Below are positions 46,041-59,224 of a DNA stretch of 64,000 nt, piece by piece. This DNA is from Epiperipatus broadwayi (Eukaryota; Onychophora; Udeonychophora; Euonychophora; Peripatidae): the NCBI GenBank assembly GCA_028023455.1, contig JAQFVV010006203.1, positions 5,982,821-6,046,820 on the forward strand, in the 5' to 3' direction. Numbering within the stretch: position 1 is the first letter of the stretch; the number at the start of each line of letters is the position of its first letter. The translations under genes and the position numbers were made by a program. The notes beneath the pieces are model-generated. The model was not told where the DNA came from and searched no databases. It worked only from the letters and a program-made list of their open reading frames with translations.

Positions 46041-48541
46041 GCATTAAATAGAAATAGGATATAAATTTGAAAAAGTATAAAAATGATTTGCTACTCTAAT
46101 AATAAAAGAAATAACCCAAGATTAATTAAAGATTTAGATATAAAAACTTTACTAATATAATAAAGAATAAAAATAATATAAATTAAAATTTATATAAATA
46201 AAAGAAAGCATTAGTTAAAAGTAATACACATAGAGGAAGTTATAATATAGAGGAGAAATTTTTTAATTCAAAAATTTTGACAGTTAGTGAAGTAAAACTA
46301 TATAGGTAATTTAAAACATAAAAAAATAAAAATTAAGAAACATATGATTTAAGTTTATAAATTTATATTAAATTAAAAATAGCTTTAATTAAATTACAAA
46401 ACTAATAATTAAAAAAAAATATTAAATTAAAAAAATAAGATTAGTAAGTTTTATATAAATATATATATAGATTTAAGGCAAAACAATTAATTATAAAAAT
46501 TTAATAAAATATAAATATAAGATAAATGTAGTTATAAAGGTATATGTAATATTTTGTATAGATGTAATTAAAATATGAATGTGGTATGTTTAAATATAAT
46601 TATAGTATAATATATTGTTTCTATGTGTTCTTATATATTTAAATATTTTATAACTATGATGAAGACTGCTGTACACTCAAAACTGTAAAGAAAATAAATA
46701 AAATTATTTATAGAAACAATATATTTACACTAAAGAAAGTGTAAAAGAACGGAATTATTAACTATATTTGTTAATAATCAATGCATACAAGATAAGAGAA
46801 AAAAAGAAGATTACTTCATAATGTAAACAAAATACTTTTTCCATCAAAAAAAAACAAAAAAAACAAGCAATAACATTGGTTTAAAAATTACAGCAGCTGC
46901 CCTGGATTTCAGTTGTGGTATTAATAAACTATTTAATGAACAACAAATATGAAACTAAAAAAAAAAAAAGTTAAAAGTTTTATCTAAAGTATATAACTGC
47001 TAAAAAAAAAAAAAAAAAGATCAAGAATTTTGAGGGAAATGTCATACATCTTCATCAGCTGCATATTATAATCATGACCAGAGCATTAACATTATATGAA
47101 TAATCTTGATGATCCAAGGGTTTGTATCCACCAGTTAAGAATGGCCTGATATCCATTTATTAAGAAATTATTGGATAGTTAACTAAGTAAGGTATTAGCT
47201 TGGCTATCTGAAAAAATCGTAGAAAATTTTCACTTAATCTCTTCAAGTTTCTAACCAGATTTAGCCTGACAAATTTAATAAACTAAGAGTTATACTACGA
47301 GATCCTTAATATCAAAAGAATAAACTAAAATAAAACATAGAAACTACTGAAAAATTTGAGATATCATAAAAAATGGTATCATTTTACAAAACAAAATTTG
47401 CTTTTTTAAATCAGTCAAGTATAATAAAACAGTCTCCAAACAAGCTCAATGCATCTTAAAAGAACAAAATCCAGGAGATATGGGTTTTAAGCATTTTTTC
47501 CAGCTTTATTTTACCCATCACTTAATATGTTTAACACCAATTACAAAACAATATTAAATATCTAGTTAGGTTAGTTATGAATCAGTTAGATGAACATGAA
47601 ATCCTAAGCTTAACTGACAACCTGTAAAATTTTAAAGTTTTACTTGGCTGAAATTTGAGCGCCTGGTCATGTGCATGGCAGGCAAATAGACTACTATTTC
47701 ATAAAAAAAAATCATTGAAACATAGCAAATACTGTAATAGAATTGTGTGTGCATTCGTTTATATATGTAACTGATATGACAGGAAAACAATTAACTCATA
47801 TAAAAATTAAATCAAAACTGAATCGATTTTTTTATATAGTTTCAAAATTTATATATATATTTTTTGAAAATTCGTTCATTATCAAATGTCAATGCTTTCT
47901 ATTTAAACAGAAATAAAATCACTGTAAATCATTTTATATTCACATTTATATAAAGACAAATTTTGCCTAATAAATGTGTACAATCACAGATATATGTATG
48001 TAAGTAAACAAAGTTCAATGACAATTCTAGAAAATTAAAGCATGCCATGTTTTCCCTTGCTTGTATTTATACTCAGCATTAACAGTATATAAATACAACA
48101 TCATCTACTGATTATTTAACTTTTATGTGGATGGACCTAAAGCAATGGCATTTCAACATTTTTGTCCACAATAGTCTAAGATATAATTTAATTTTGCAAG
48201 TACTTCCAAGGATATTAGTGCATAATTCCAAAAATTCAATTTACTTATATATATATAAATAAAATTCTAAGACATAGGACAAGCTTTTAAAATAAATTAT
48301 ACAATTTACATCCAATATATATAATAAAGTTTTAAAGTTTCAATATAATTTAACAACTAAACATACAAAAATTATTATTGCAAGAGTCAGCGAGAAAATA
48401 AGACAGAATTAATACTTATACCAGAATAAATGATTAAACTAGTCCTTCAAAATAAAATAAAGAGATAAGAAATAATATCAATAAATTTCTTTTGCTTCAA
48501 CAGAATATCTGTATTTTTTTTTTTTTAAAAAAAAGGGTTTT

Positions 48542-48925
48542 CAGTACTGCAGGGGTCCCCAACCTTATGCCCGCAGGCACCATGGCGCCTGCAGACCATT
48601 TTACATGTGCCCGCCGCTATCCGAATACGATAAAAAATTATTTATCTGATACAAATAAATTTAATTTTTAAAATTTCTTATAAATTATTGTATTATATTG
48701 TAATTAAATTGTAGTGCATACTATACTTTTACAGCGTAAAAATATAAACGTTAATTATATGTTAAAATTTTATTTTTGAAATAAATATTTTTTTGTACAT
48801 TATATGTATTATTAACAATATCCAACTATAAATTTACATTGAAAAAATAAATGGTGCCCGCCACCTGGCCGATATTATAGAATGTGCTCTTAAGTGCAAA
48901 AAGGTTGGGGACCCCTGCAGTACTG
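48542..48925. mobile_element. hAT MITE, 368 bp, with 8-bp target duplication
   Basis: The element proper is 48550-48917. The ends CAGGGGTCCCCAACCTT and AAGGTTGGGGACCCCTG are perfect inverted repeats of the hAT type. The flanking octamer CAGTACTG occurs at 48542-48549 and 48918-48925. The subterminal parts (GCCCGCAGGCACCATGGC; TGGTGCCCGCCACCTGG) are GC-rich and the centre is AT-rich. Non-autonomous, and the clean ends suggest a recent insertion. It lies in the intron after exon 4. Confidence 0.95.
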
Positions 48926-49214
48926 AAACAAATTTATTTAAAAATAATGAGAAGAAAAACTCAGACAGATGTTTTTATTTTCCATATAATCTCTTAGACA
49001 ATTTCTCCTAATCCTAATCTCTATCTTAGAGGATATATTGATAAATGAATGTATAAAGTTGGATAGATAGATGGGTAGAAAAATAGTTATATGTTCTAAT
49101 GAAACAAAACATTGAACAAAATATTAAAAACTAAATAAACTGACAAGTTACTTCATGCTGCACTATATACATCTGTATAAATAATATAGAAATAAATATT
49201 TTTCTAATACTTAC

Positions 49215-50207
49215 TTCTTGTTCTTCAAGCTGATATTCCCAGTAAGCTCTGTCAATCTTGGCTTCCAAATCTCTTACATTTTTATCTTCAGAAAAAGATA
49301 TTTTTTTAACTGTCTTTTTTTCTTGTTTGAGAGCAGGGGGAGGAACATTTTGTGACTGTTGCTGCATTTGCTGCCGCTGATTATATTGCTCTTGGTGCTG
49401 TTCCTGATGCTGCACCATTTGGTAATGTTGAATTTGCTGCTGTTGTCGAATCTGCCTTTGTTGAGCCTGTTGTCTGTCTGGCTGTACTGCAAGTTGTTGT
49501 GGATGCCTCTTAATAGGCTGCTCGTGCATGTGCTCTATATGATGCTGTTTCTGAACATGGTGCTGCTGCTGAACATTCTGTTGATGGTATTGTTTCTCGA
49601 TGTTCCGCTCTTGCTGCACGTGTTGCTGTCTAACATGCTGTTCAACATACTGCTCTTTCTGAATATGCTGCTGCTTCTTAATAGGTTTCTCCATATGCTT
49701 TATTGGCTGAACAGATGGCTCCTCAACTTTTTGGATTTCTCTATTGTTCTGTGGAAAAGATTGCCTGGATGAAGACTGATCATAATTTTGCTGCATATGA
49801 ATATTTTGTTGCTTCTCAATAATTTCTTTTTGCCTGTAGTACTGAGATGGAGGAGTTGTTATAATTTTCTGTTTAGATGGTTGTGACTCAGAAGACTGCA
49901 CATAAGTACGATGTTGCACCTCACGAAAAGAGCTCTCATTACGATTATATTGAGGAGGCATTTTTGGAATCTCTTGATAGGCTTGTGGCTGGTGGATATT
50001 TTGCTCTTCAAGAACTTTTCTTCTATGCATTTGTTTTTCCATAATTATTTGTTGTTGGGTTGTTTTTCTGGATTGATCAGTATATGCATCATGTGAGTGG
50101 TGCTGTGAACTTACAACAAGCTCTTGATCCGGATAATCAGGTTCATCAAACTCAGCTGAATTTTTTCTCCTTTTGGCTGGAATTGTTTCACCTCTTTCTT
50201 TAGAAAT
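49215..50207 (-). CDS. Internal exon 4: large Q/H-rich exon (331 codons)
   Basis: This is the longest open stretch in the window. The acceptor is ...TTATAG (50209-50208) and the donor is a consensus GAA|GTAAGT (49214). It is phase 0 at both ends, 993 bases. Residues 1-55 are basic and acidic with an AEFDEPDYPDQE patch. About residues 60-160 are polar with S, P, Y and Q. About residues 160-290 are dominated by Q, H, R, E and V in short QQHVQ-like repeats. The last 35 residues become basic, then acidic and helical (KKISFSEDKNVRDLEAKIDR). The translated plus-strand shadow is leucine-rich and meaningless. The Q/H tract suggests a disordered or coiled, self-associating segment. No catalytic domain. 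Open reading through so biased a sequence argues for selection on the protein. Confidence 0.8.
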
Positions 50208-53200
50208 CTATAATATATGTGAAACAAAACATCTAACTTTTATATATTAAATGCAAATGAACATAAACCACTCACATATATAATAAATAATCAGTAAACT
50301 ATAAATAATTTTTTTTTTCTAAATAACAAGTAGATTTTGCATATATAGGCTTTAAAATTTTAAACTTAACCGCTATGAGACTGATGAATCAAAATAGATG
50401 TATAGTGTAAGAGAACAAGTCTATTATTTTCCACTAAATTGTGATTTAAAATCATAAGTCTTGTATGTGCAATTCAGTGTTCTAAAATAGGGTATATTAT
50501 TTACTCACATATATCCCATATGCAATTTATTGATTACTTACTACATATTTAATCTAGTAATGGTGATGTTAATGTATTTATGTAAAATTGTCTCTTAAAA
50601 TAATAAATATTTCTACTTTGCATGAAATATGTTTAACATTACATTACTAATTAAAACACTGAACATACTTGTTATATTAATACATTCAAAACAAATAAGA
50701 TTGCTTAAAATATTTATATATATATATAAAGTTATAGGTTGCTAATCTAATGTGTTTAGTAGTTGTTTGAGATCACTAGTCACAATAAGAATGATGATTC
50801 AAATACATATATAGTGTGAATGGACCAATTTTGTTTGCTTGAAATTGGATAGCAATTATATAGGTAATAGCATATGCTAAAATTCATATAATTTATTTAC
50901 ACATATATAGATGTTGAATAAAATAAATAAAACATTATGTTAAAATCCATATAATTTATTCACACACACACACACATAAGTATATATAGAAGTTAAATAA
51001 ACAGAACAGATGTTATAGTTTTGGCCTAATGCAATGCAGAAATAGAAATATGTAGTAATGTAACATTTTTTCATAGAGGTGGCAGTAGAAAACATAACAT
51101 TTTTATAAATTTGTAAAAAATGTCGGACATGTTTCAGTTTAAAAAGACCAAATCATTTAATGCATCAAGATCAATAATCAAAAAAGTAGACATGGAAGAA
51201 ACAATCTGCTAAAACCTAACTGTTTATCACTGCAGAGAATGGTGCCTTAAAAATTTAAAATCAAAACATAACAATTCATTGGAGAAAATAACATATAACT
51301 AAACACTTCACTTTTTTATCAAAACAACCTATTATTAGCTTTGCAGAAAGATAATTTATGACCAAGCTGCCATTTCAAACCATTGTACTCAGATATGAAT
51401 ATCAATTATGCATTTAATTAGTATCTCACAAGCACAAAACTAAGTAATAAATGATTGAAAACATCATGTTGTCAACTAATCATTCATATTTTTTTACAAC
51501 TACAGAAAAAAAAGTTTGTCTAAAAATCACTCAATAAAGTTGATCATCTTTGGCTGTCTTTTCCAAACCATGAAAAATGATAATGAACCTGTTTTAACCT
51601 AACCATCCCATGATAAACTCATTAACAAATAACCATGTCAATTTTCTGGATTATAATACTGCAATTTCATACTATGCCCACCCAGCAATCTCAGTAATAA
51701 ACTGATTTAAACATTTTTAAATATTTGTGAGCCATTTTTTGAAGAATGAAAAAAGTACACTTACTATCTAAAAAAAAATTCAAATGCCAAATCATGGAAA
51801 GGCAGGAGATGGATACCAATATAATATATACAAAATCTATTCAGTTTATCATCAATGTAACAAAGTGATTCTTCCAAGAATAAAAAAATCAAACATACTT
51901 AACTATTTCCAAAATATTTGAATATCTGTATTTCAGAAATGATGTGATTCTTTAGGAATATTTTAAAAAAACCATATACTTTTAATAGAGCATTGGCATC
52001 CTTCAATTAATGATTGCTATTTGCAAAATTTATTTTTCTTATAAACAAATTCATACAATGCTTATATTGTATAATACTTTAAATCTTTTCCAAATTAAAT
52101 CATCAAACTTTTAAATCAATAGGTTATTTGAGAAGATAAAAAAAGACATTGACAGTAACTTTGTTTTAAAAGTTACCATCTTTTTTATACATTTTTTTTT
52201 CAAGCTAAATATAACAAAATCAGCAAAAAAATTTATTACCAAGAGTCTATGGGATACATGTGTTATAATGGTAATTTAACCTTGGGAATGCAGGTAGGGA
52301 AAAAAAAATTATTTTGATGAATCTTAATACTTTAACATTACAGTTCAATCTGACATCATATTAATACTCAGTTAAGGAAAATAAAAAAACATAATTAAAG
52401 TTTGATCAATTAGTCCTAATTTGTTACATGACCTTATTCACATAATTATTTAAGATACTATTCATTAGAAATAATGTTTTAAATACCTTTTATTACAAAG
52501 AAATTATTAATCAATATATTTATATAATTAACATAACCAAATATGCAATTACTAAATATTATAAATAAGAATATTTTAGTACCTTTTATAAGCTCACTAT
52601 TTAAATAAAATGTAAGATATGTATATTAGTCACATTCAGAATTTTAAAAAATGATAATACATAGTTTATAGATCGAGTTTCAAGGAATTATCTTCATCAG
52701 ATATGGCAAGCCTTAACATCATAGCCATATATTAAAATAGATTTGAAATGTTATTTACTTTAAGCAGATTTTGCTTGTTTATTGCCCAAGTATCAAATGC
52801 TATGTTCTCTATATTCAACAGTATTAGAGTTCAACTTACCTTCAACTAATGGACTTGTCCAGATTCCATCTATCTTGATTGGATTGAGCATTTAGAGCTA
52901 CAGAGTAATGAATATATGAATAGATAAGATAAATCCAATAGCAAAAACAGGCCAATAGGTGATAATGCTTAGTGAATCCAATTTGCTCTCATTATGGAAG
53001 GAAATCTGGCTATAAATAGTCAGTTCATTTAGAGATAAAATCAGCCAACAACAAATAATTATCAAAGCTAAATGGTAGGATGCATGTCATTCACTATATT
53101 GTTAAAGCTGTGAAAAGTTTATGTTGAACTGGAAGCTGCTAGAATAGAAATCTGACACAAGGCAAACTGTTACAGTACAGCAGAACATGAGGCAAGCTGT

Positions 53201-53449
53201 TATGAAACTGATGGAAGTGCTAAGTAAACATAGAAGGGCATCTGAATTCCTTGCTTTAATATTTGCATGATAACTAGATGCTGTTCTTAGCTAATGGTAT
53301 CAGGAAAAGGTTTAACTGCTGTATATATTAAAAATATATGTTGTATATAAGCAATAAAATATTTAATTGTATTTATATGAGTCTGTGTTTATTACAGTCA
53401 TACACAAACACAATAAACATAATTATTTTCAAAGGCAAATATTATAACC
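50208..53449. other. Intron sequence without a gene
   Basis: AT-rich intron upstream of exon 4. Apart from a (CA)8 run and a degenerate hammerhead-like motif (52670-52705, minus) I see nothing. Confidence 0.5.
50961..50976. repeat. (CA)8 microsatellite
   Basis: Eight uninterrupted CA units in the intron upstream of exon 4. Confidence 0.9.
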
Positions 53450-56400
53450 AATTTCATTTATCTATTTTGATTTTAGATTAGTGATGTCATGAATTGGTAA
53501 GGCAGTTGATGATGATTCTTCTGAAAGTCATGTGGGAGCATTATATTCAGAAGTTGGCTATTACACGCAATATCTTATTAAAATAATGAGCTAATATGCT
53601 CTCATTTATAATAATATAATTAGTACTGAAATGGTCAGTTTCATCCATCTGCTCGTTTCACTTATTTTACCCACACATCCATCCATATGCCAGGTTTAAA
53701 CCCTCTCAAGAGTAGCCATTTAAACAACCTCGAATTACTATATATGCAGAATCACGTATATATATGCGAGCGGTATGTCTGTAGTTTAATAGTATATGTA
53801 TATATTACAGATATGTATCCATTTTATAAAAATTTCTAAATATTTTAGTTTAAATTATTTAGCCAATTTTATTGCTGTATTATTGAAATCACATACGTAT
53901 ATTTCCTGTTATTCTGCATGTATGGTTATAAAATTAGTTTTTTACTAATTATGAAAGTAACTTTGTCAAAATAACATTTGATTTTTGTAAACAATTTTCA
54001 AAGTAGGTCACGCATTGGTCCTAAAATAGCGTGGACTTGATTCGGTAAATATAAAATGTTAATAACAAAATAATGCAGGAAAACAACATCTCGATTAATT
54101 GTCATAATTAAAAATGTTTTTCTAAAATAAATAAATGGGTTTTTCTACTAGTAGTAGCTATTAAATATGTTTTGCTAAAATAAATAAATGGATTTTTCAG
54201 TTACGGACAAGCTCGTAAAAATTAACAAGTGGCCAGAGTTTGAAAAGTATGAATACTAAAAGTTTTGTCACCAAGGATCGATCATATATATAATAAGTGA
54301 GTTGTAAGCAGAACCTATGCCCGTTTTATCTTCAAAATGATCGAGTAGAACGGCAATAACTCACCCCTCTCCTTGACCAGGGATGGAGAAGAACTTTGGT
54401 CCGATAAAACCTAATGCCATTCACCAGCGAAGCAGCCCGTGGAAAAGTCTCCATTAAGTTTAAATCATCGTCAAAAGTGTCAACTTATTGTACTCCCAAG
54501 TGCTTAGAATTAACTGCAATGAAAAACAACTGAATGGTAAATTTTCTCTCAGAACTCTGTTTATAAACTGTGACTTTCGATTCTCTCTTTTAAAAGCTAG
54601 CTATTTATTATATCTGTCTTTCCCAAACACCTTTACTAAAATCTGCAAAGAAGACTATTAAATGCTAAAACTTGTCCAATTGTAAAACTTGAATTCTCTT
54701 TTAAAATGTAAAACTAGAATTCTCTTTTAAGATGTAAAACTCTAATAATCTATTTTAAATGTATAATTTCCTGCGGTCTTTTATGTCTATTTCTAAACCT
54801 ATTCAATTTATTCTATGATTTTATCATTTTAATATTATATGTATTTAATATGCCAAATGACTCGAAACCGCAAGTATCTATAAATATAATTTTAGCTTAT
54901 CAATCTGCGAAGATAATTTCAAATCTTCGCTATAATAAATATTAAATAATTAAATTATTACTTTTCTTTCTCACTCACTGTTTCGAGATCATATTATCAT
55001 TTTACTGATTAATTTTTGGGTATTAATATTCTAATAATCAGTCATTATCTAGTTAAGATTGTAGTTTGCTTAATTCTAGTTATGAATTATAACTATTTAT
55101 ATATGTAACTAGTACATCATAGGAACTAGCCACAGAGATATCCTCAAAGCATATTTTAATGTTTCATTCGTAATTACCCCCGCAAATATGCTTTGTCCTC
55201 CTTAGATTTATATATGCTGAGATGCAGGTGATAATATTAAACTAGGTTACTAATTAATTTAGTCCCTAAATAGTATATTTGAAATACTAAATTTGAGAAC
55301 TGGATTGTATAGATATGCAAATAAGCGCTATCTAATTTTAAGGCACGATAATATAATTTTATGTATTTGCGTTATATATGTATAAGTTGCGGATGTGTCC
55401 TTACAAAGTACACAATGTACAATTATCTGCTTGCTGCATGATTATTGATGAGTTGCTGGCGGAGGTCACTCTCATCCACTTTAGTTTGGGTAAAGCACAC
55501 ACTTTTAGAACTAGGGCACAAGGACCTAGATTATTCATAATTAATGCTTATCCGACTCCCTGAACTACTAATGTTCCTATTCATAGCAAGTTGAGCAGTT
55601 TTAGGGCAAACCGAGTCTTTGAGACTGAAGCCTGTGAATAATGACCCATTCGCACCTTTGAACCTTATCAATATTTTAATATGTGTCATAGAGTATATAG
55701 GTAAACCTATTATAAACCAGTTTTCTCTCCTTTTATATTAAATGCTTATCTGGTATTAGTGTATATCCTAATCTAGGTTAACACGCTAACCTGTGTATCT
55801 CTGAGCCTAATTACATGCTCGATTTAAGTTTGTATAGATAGACGCCACAGGAGCGCTATTATAGTTAGTTATATAACTTTGGCTGTAAAGTTCCGTATGA
55901 TCTAGCAGACTACAAAAGAGCTAGAAATTTGGCATATTAATATAGGCATAAACTCCAATACCTCACTACACTTTATTAAACATTTATAATGAGATAGGTA
56001 ACATTAAACTCATTAGTTATATAACGCCTGTGAGTGTAATATCTCACGTTCCCATCACATAATTTTGTATATTTTGATTTATTATTTGTTATTGTTTTAT
56101 TAAATTAATAATATTTAAAATTATAACTCGTTTTCATAATTTTATTGTCTGTGAATTCATTTTATCCAACTCTAGAATTAATTTGCACATACATCATTAT
56201 GTCTATAGATAGATTACTCTATTAAATTTCATAATCAATCATTGATATTTTAATTAACCACTTAGTCTTATGTGTGTATATCTGACCAAATCAGTGCTAA
56301 ATTAGTTAATTTACGAGTCTTTTGTTTTACGCTGAGTAACTGCCGGACCAAGGTTAAATTGAATGTCTGTGTAAGTTGAGAAGTGTCATCCATGGGGTAT

Positions 56401-56560
56401 TAGATCGTTGAGCAGAGGTGAAAGGATTGAATGTTGGTCGGGTTCTGGATCCCAGCATCCGGATTCGATCAGCTTTAGTGTATTTTGCCTGTGTTCTAGA
56501 TTTTGTTACGTGGAGGGACAATTCTTACCATTACAGTACATAATTTTAATTCATTCTTCT
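53450..56560. other. Unclassified stretch of atypical composition
   Basis: Within the intron between exons 3 and 4, this stretch has fewer long A/T runs and more CG and mixed sequence than its surroundings. It includes GC-richer parts at 54300-54460, 55380-55640 and 56330-56520. No open frame has a recognisable domain. The tail at 56440-56475 holds GGTTCTGGATCC and GGATTCGATC, which are B-box-like. I found no terminal repeats. Confidence 0.4.
54681..54745. repeat. 26-bp tandem repeat, about 2.5 units
   Basis: TGTAAAACTTGAATTCTCTT and TGTAAAACTAGAATTCTCTT start at 54681 and 54707; a third partial unit starts at 54733. Confidence 0.85.
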
Positions 56561-56655
56561 ATAATATATATTAATAAGTAAAAATAACTTTTTTAATTAT
56601 TTCTTCTACATATATAAGTAAAAATTTTAATTAATAATAATATTTTTTTAAAAAC

Positions 56656-56925
56656 CTTTATTTGATATTCAATATCTTTTCTTTTTTCCATTTGCTTCAT
56701 TTCCTCCATTTTTTCTAATTCTTCCCGTCTTTTTATACTTCCTTCTCTCTTTGCTCTATCTTCTCTTCTTTCTTCAATGGTTTTTTTAAATCGTACTTGC
56801 TTTTCATCTTTTGTTGCAGCAGAAATGATAGATTCTGGAGGTGGTGAAGTTATAATAGGTATAGTTGTCTCCATATCATCTGTATCAGGTGTTTGTGGAT
56901 AATAGTCAAGATAAAGGTGTTGCTT
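56656..56925 (-). CDS. Internal exon 3: charged helix exon (90 codons, tandem NAGNAG acceptor)
   Basis: After a T-rich tract the minus strand reads AAGAAG at the acceptor (56928-56923), so splicing could start at 56925 or at 56922. Both keep the frame and differ by one lysine. The open stretch ends at an AAG|GTTTTT donor (56655), which is weak. The first third is acidic and proline-rich (TDDMETTIPIITSPPPESII). The rest is a dense E/K/R run (KTIEERREDRAKREGSIKRR and on) with a heptad-like feel, predicted to be a single charged helix or coiled coil. It is phase 0 at both ends, so it could be skipped without a frameshift. Role unknown, probably structural. Confidence 0.65.
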
Positions 56926-57279
56926 CTTAAAAAAGAACAAAGAAAGCAGAATAAATAATAAAAAACTGATCAGCTATTTAAAAAAAAAAAATTATAAAAA
57001 TATGTCTATATACAAATGCTAGACATATATATATATATACACATTGATATAAATTATATATAAAGATAAACTATGGGATCAAAACTTGAAAGATATAACT
57101 TTCCTCATCAGTTTTGAAAGCAACATTAGATTGTTCTATGGTTGATTCATATTCATCTACTAAGTAAGATTATCTTGGGACTCTCGAGTTAAGAACTATT
57201 AGATACCTTTTTATTGATCACCAATGAATAGTTATATAAATTATGCTAATACATGAAATAACTCCCCAAATCATACAAA

Positions 57280-57351
57280 GTTTTTAAACCCAGATAAAGA
57301 GCATGGCAGAAAAGCGTTTTTAAACCCAGATAAAGAGCATGGCAGAAAAGC
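57280..57351. repeat. Perfect 36-bp tandem duplication
   Basis: GTTTTTAAACCCAGATAAAG, then AGCATGGCAGAAAAGC, occurs twice without mismatch (57280-57315, 57316-57351). Confidence 0.95.
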
Positions 57352-59224
57352 ACTTATTATAGAGTACATACATATAACATGTAATCCATTAAATATCTGA
57401 TAAATTTATTTAAAGATTTTAAAGATGTCCATTTCTTCAAATTATTCAAGTACTGAAAATTAAAGTGAAAGGAGCATTTGGGAAATATATATATTTTCAC
57501 TTTCGTTAATTAAATTACTTGAATTAGATGAGAACTCATTCTCCTTTTCATTGGTTAATTAATGCACCCATGTCATGCCAATGACCTGAGATTCACATCC
57601 AGACTAGATAAAACTTGGAATGTTTGTCCCATTTTAAATAAGATTAGGATTTTGATGGCAGACCATAGACAGCAACTGGTAAGCTTGGTAAGGAATACCC
57701 TTTTCTTCATTGTTTTTCAAAGAGATCTTTACTCTGCAATAAGTCTCACCTAAAAGATCTCATCCAGAAAGAAATAAAAAATTTGTTATGATAGGTTCTA
57801 ATGAAGAAGACTGTAAAAAAATATCTATGGTATTCATGATCATTTAGAAAAACAGAGATCTTTCTAATTTTCAAATTCACAATCCCACCAATTCAAAGCT
57901 GACTTCACAATTTTTGAAGACTGAATTTAAAAAACAACATCAGAACAGAATTGTGGAATTTCTTGAACTATTTGTATACAATTGATACCATACGTAACTA
58001 ATTATGAATCTCTCTGTATTCAAAAAATTTATAACAGTAACATGTGAACCAGCTATCCAAACAATAATTATTTAGCAATAATACTACTGAGTTAAGATAG
58101 TGTAACCAGAAACCATAAAATTCAAAATAAGATTTATTATTTTTATCTTAATTCTGATATCCAGACAAACAGAATTATATATTTCAATTTTGTCTGAAAA
58201 CTTTCACATCCACTCATTAATTGTAAAAAAGGAACCTGGTATAACAGATGCCCAAAAACAAATTCAGCTACATAATAGACTTATATAAAGTATTAACTTT
58301 CTCTTGTTGCAACTAGGAATCTATTAAATATTCTATAATTTGATCTATATAATTAAATCATTAATCTTTTGACATATCTGTGAACAGGTGAATGTTTAAA
58401 AAATTCAAAATTGAAGACAGAGAAGATTCCTACATCTTATGAAGGTAGAATAGAAAATAGAAATTGAATAAAAGTATTGGTAGTAATCAAATAATTATTA
58501 TATATCAAAATTATTTACCCCCTCCTCCAAAAGCATATCCCAGAACTGAAAATATCTCATATATCAATTTTGATTGTAATAGCATAAAATATCACATGCT
58601 AATAATTGGGAGTCTAAGCTTTATAAATCTCCAGAACTGCACCGTTGATGTAAAACTAGAAGACACAATAGCAACAAGAAATATATAGAACTCTTATTGT
58701 TATCTTTTTGCTATTTTCAATGTCACAGTTTCAATAATTAATAATCATACAAAAAAAAAAAAAAACTTATCTGGAATAAATTAAAGAACTGCAATATTAA
58801 ACATTAGACAAGTTTTGATTATTAATAAAACCTACTTTGTTCACTTTAACTTGAATGGTTGGCATCAATTTATCTTATTATAGAGAACATATATGTACCG
58901 AGGAGTGCTGAATTGCTAAATGATAGATTTGATATAGGCACAAAATTATAAATTTTAATAACTTATAGTAGCAATCACTCTAATTGGTCATTTCTACTAT
59001 TTTAGATAAAAATTCTTTAATCTATTTGATTGCCAATACTTTTCAGTATCTATCAAATTTATAACTAGTTACTTATAAGTGATATTCCCTGAAATGATGA
59101 TCAAAAAAGTGCATATCTAAATGTATATTTGCTCAGATAGAATATATATACTGTATGTGTAAATTTCTATATTTAGATACGTACAATTTTATGAATAAAA
59201 ATGCATATGGATTTTATGTACATA

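Noticed and set aside
49359-49772. 137-codon leucine-rich plus-strand frame
   Set aside because: It is the complement of the Q/H-rich exon 4; CAG/CAA codons read as CTG/TTG on the other strand.
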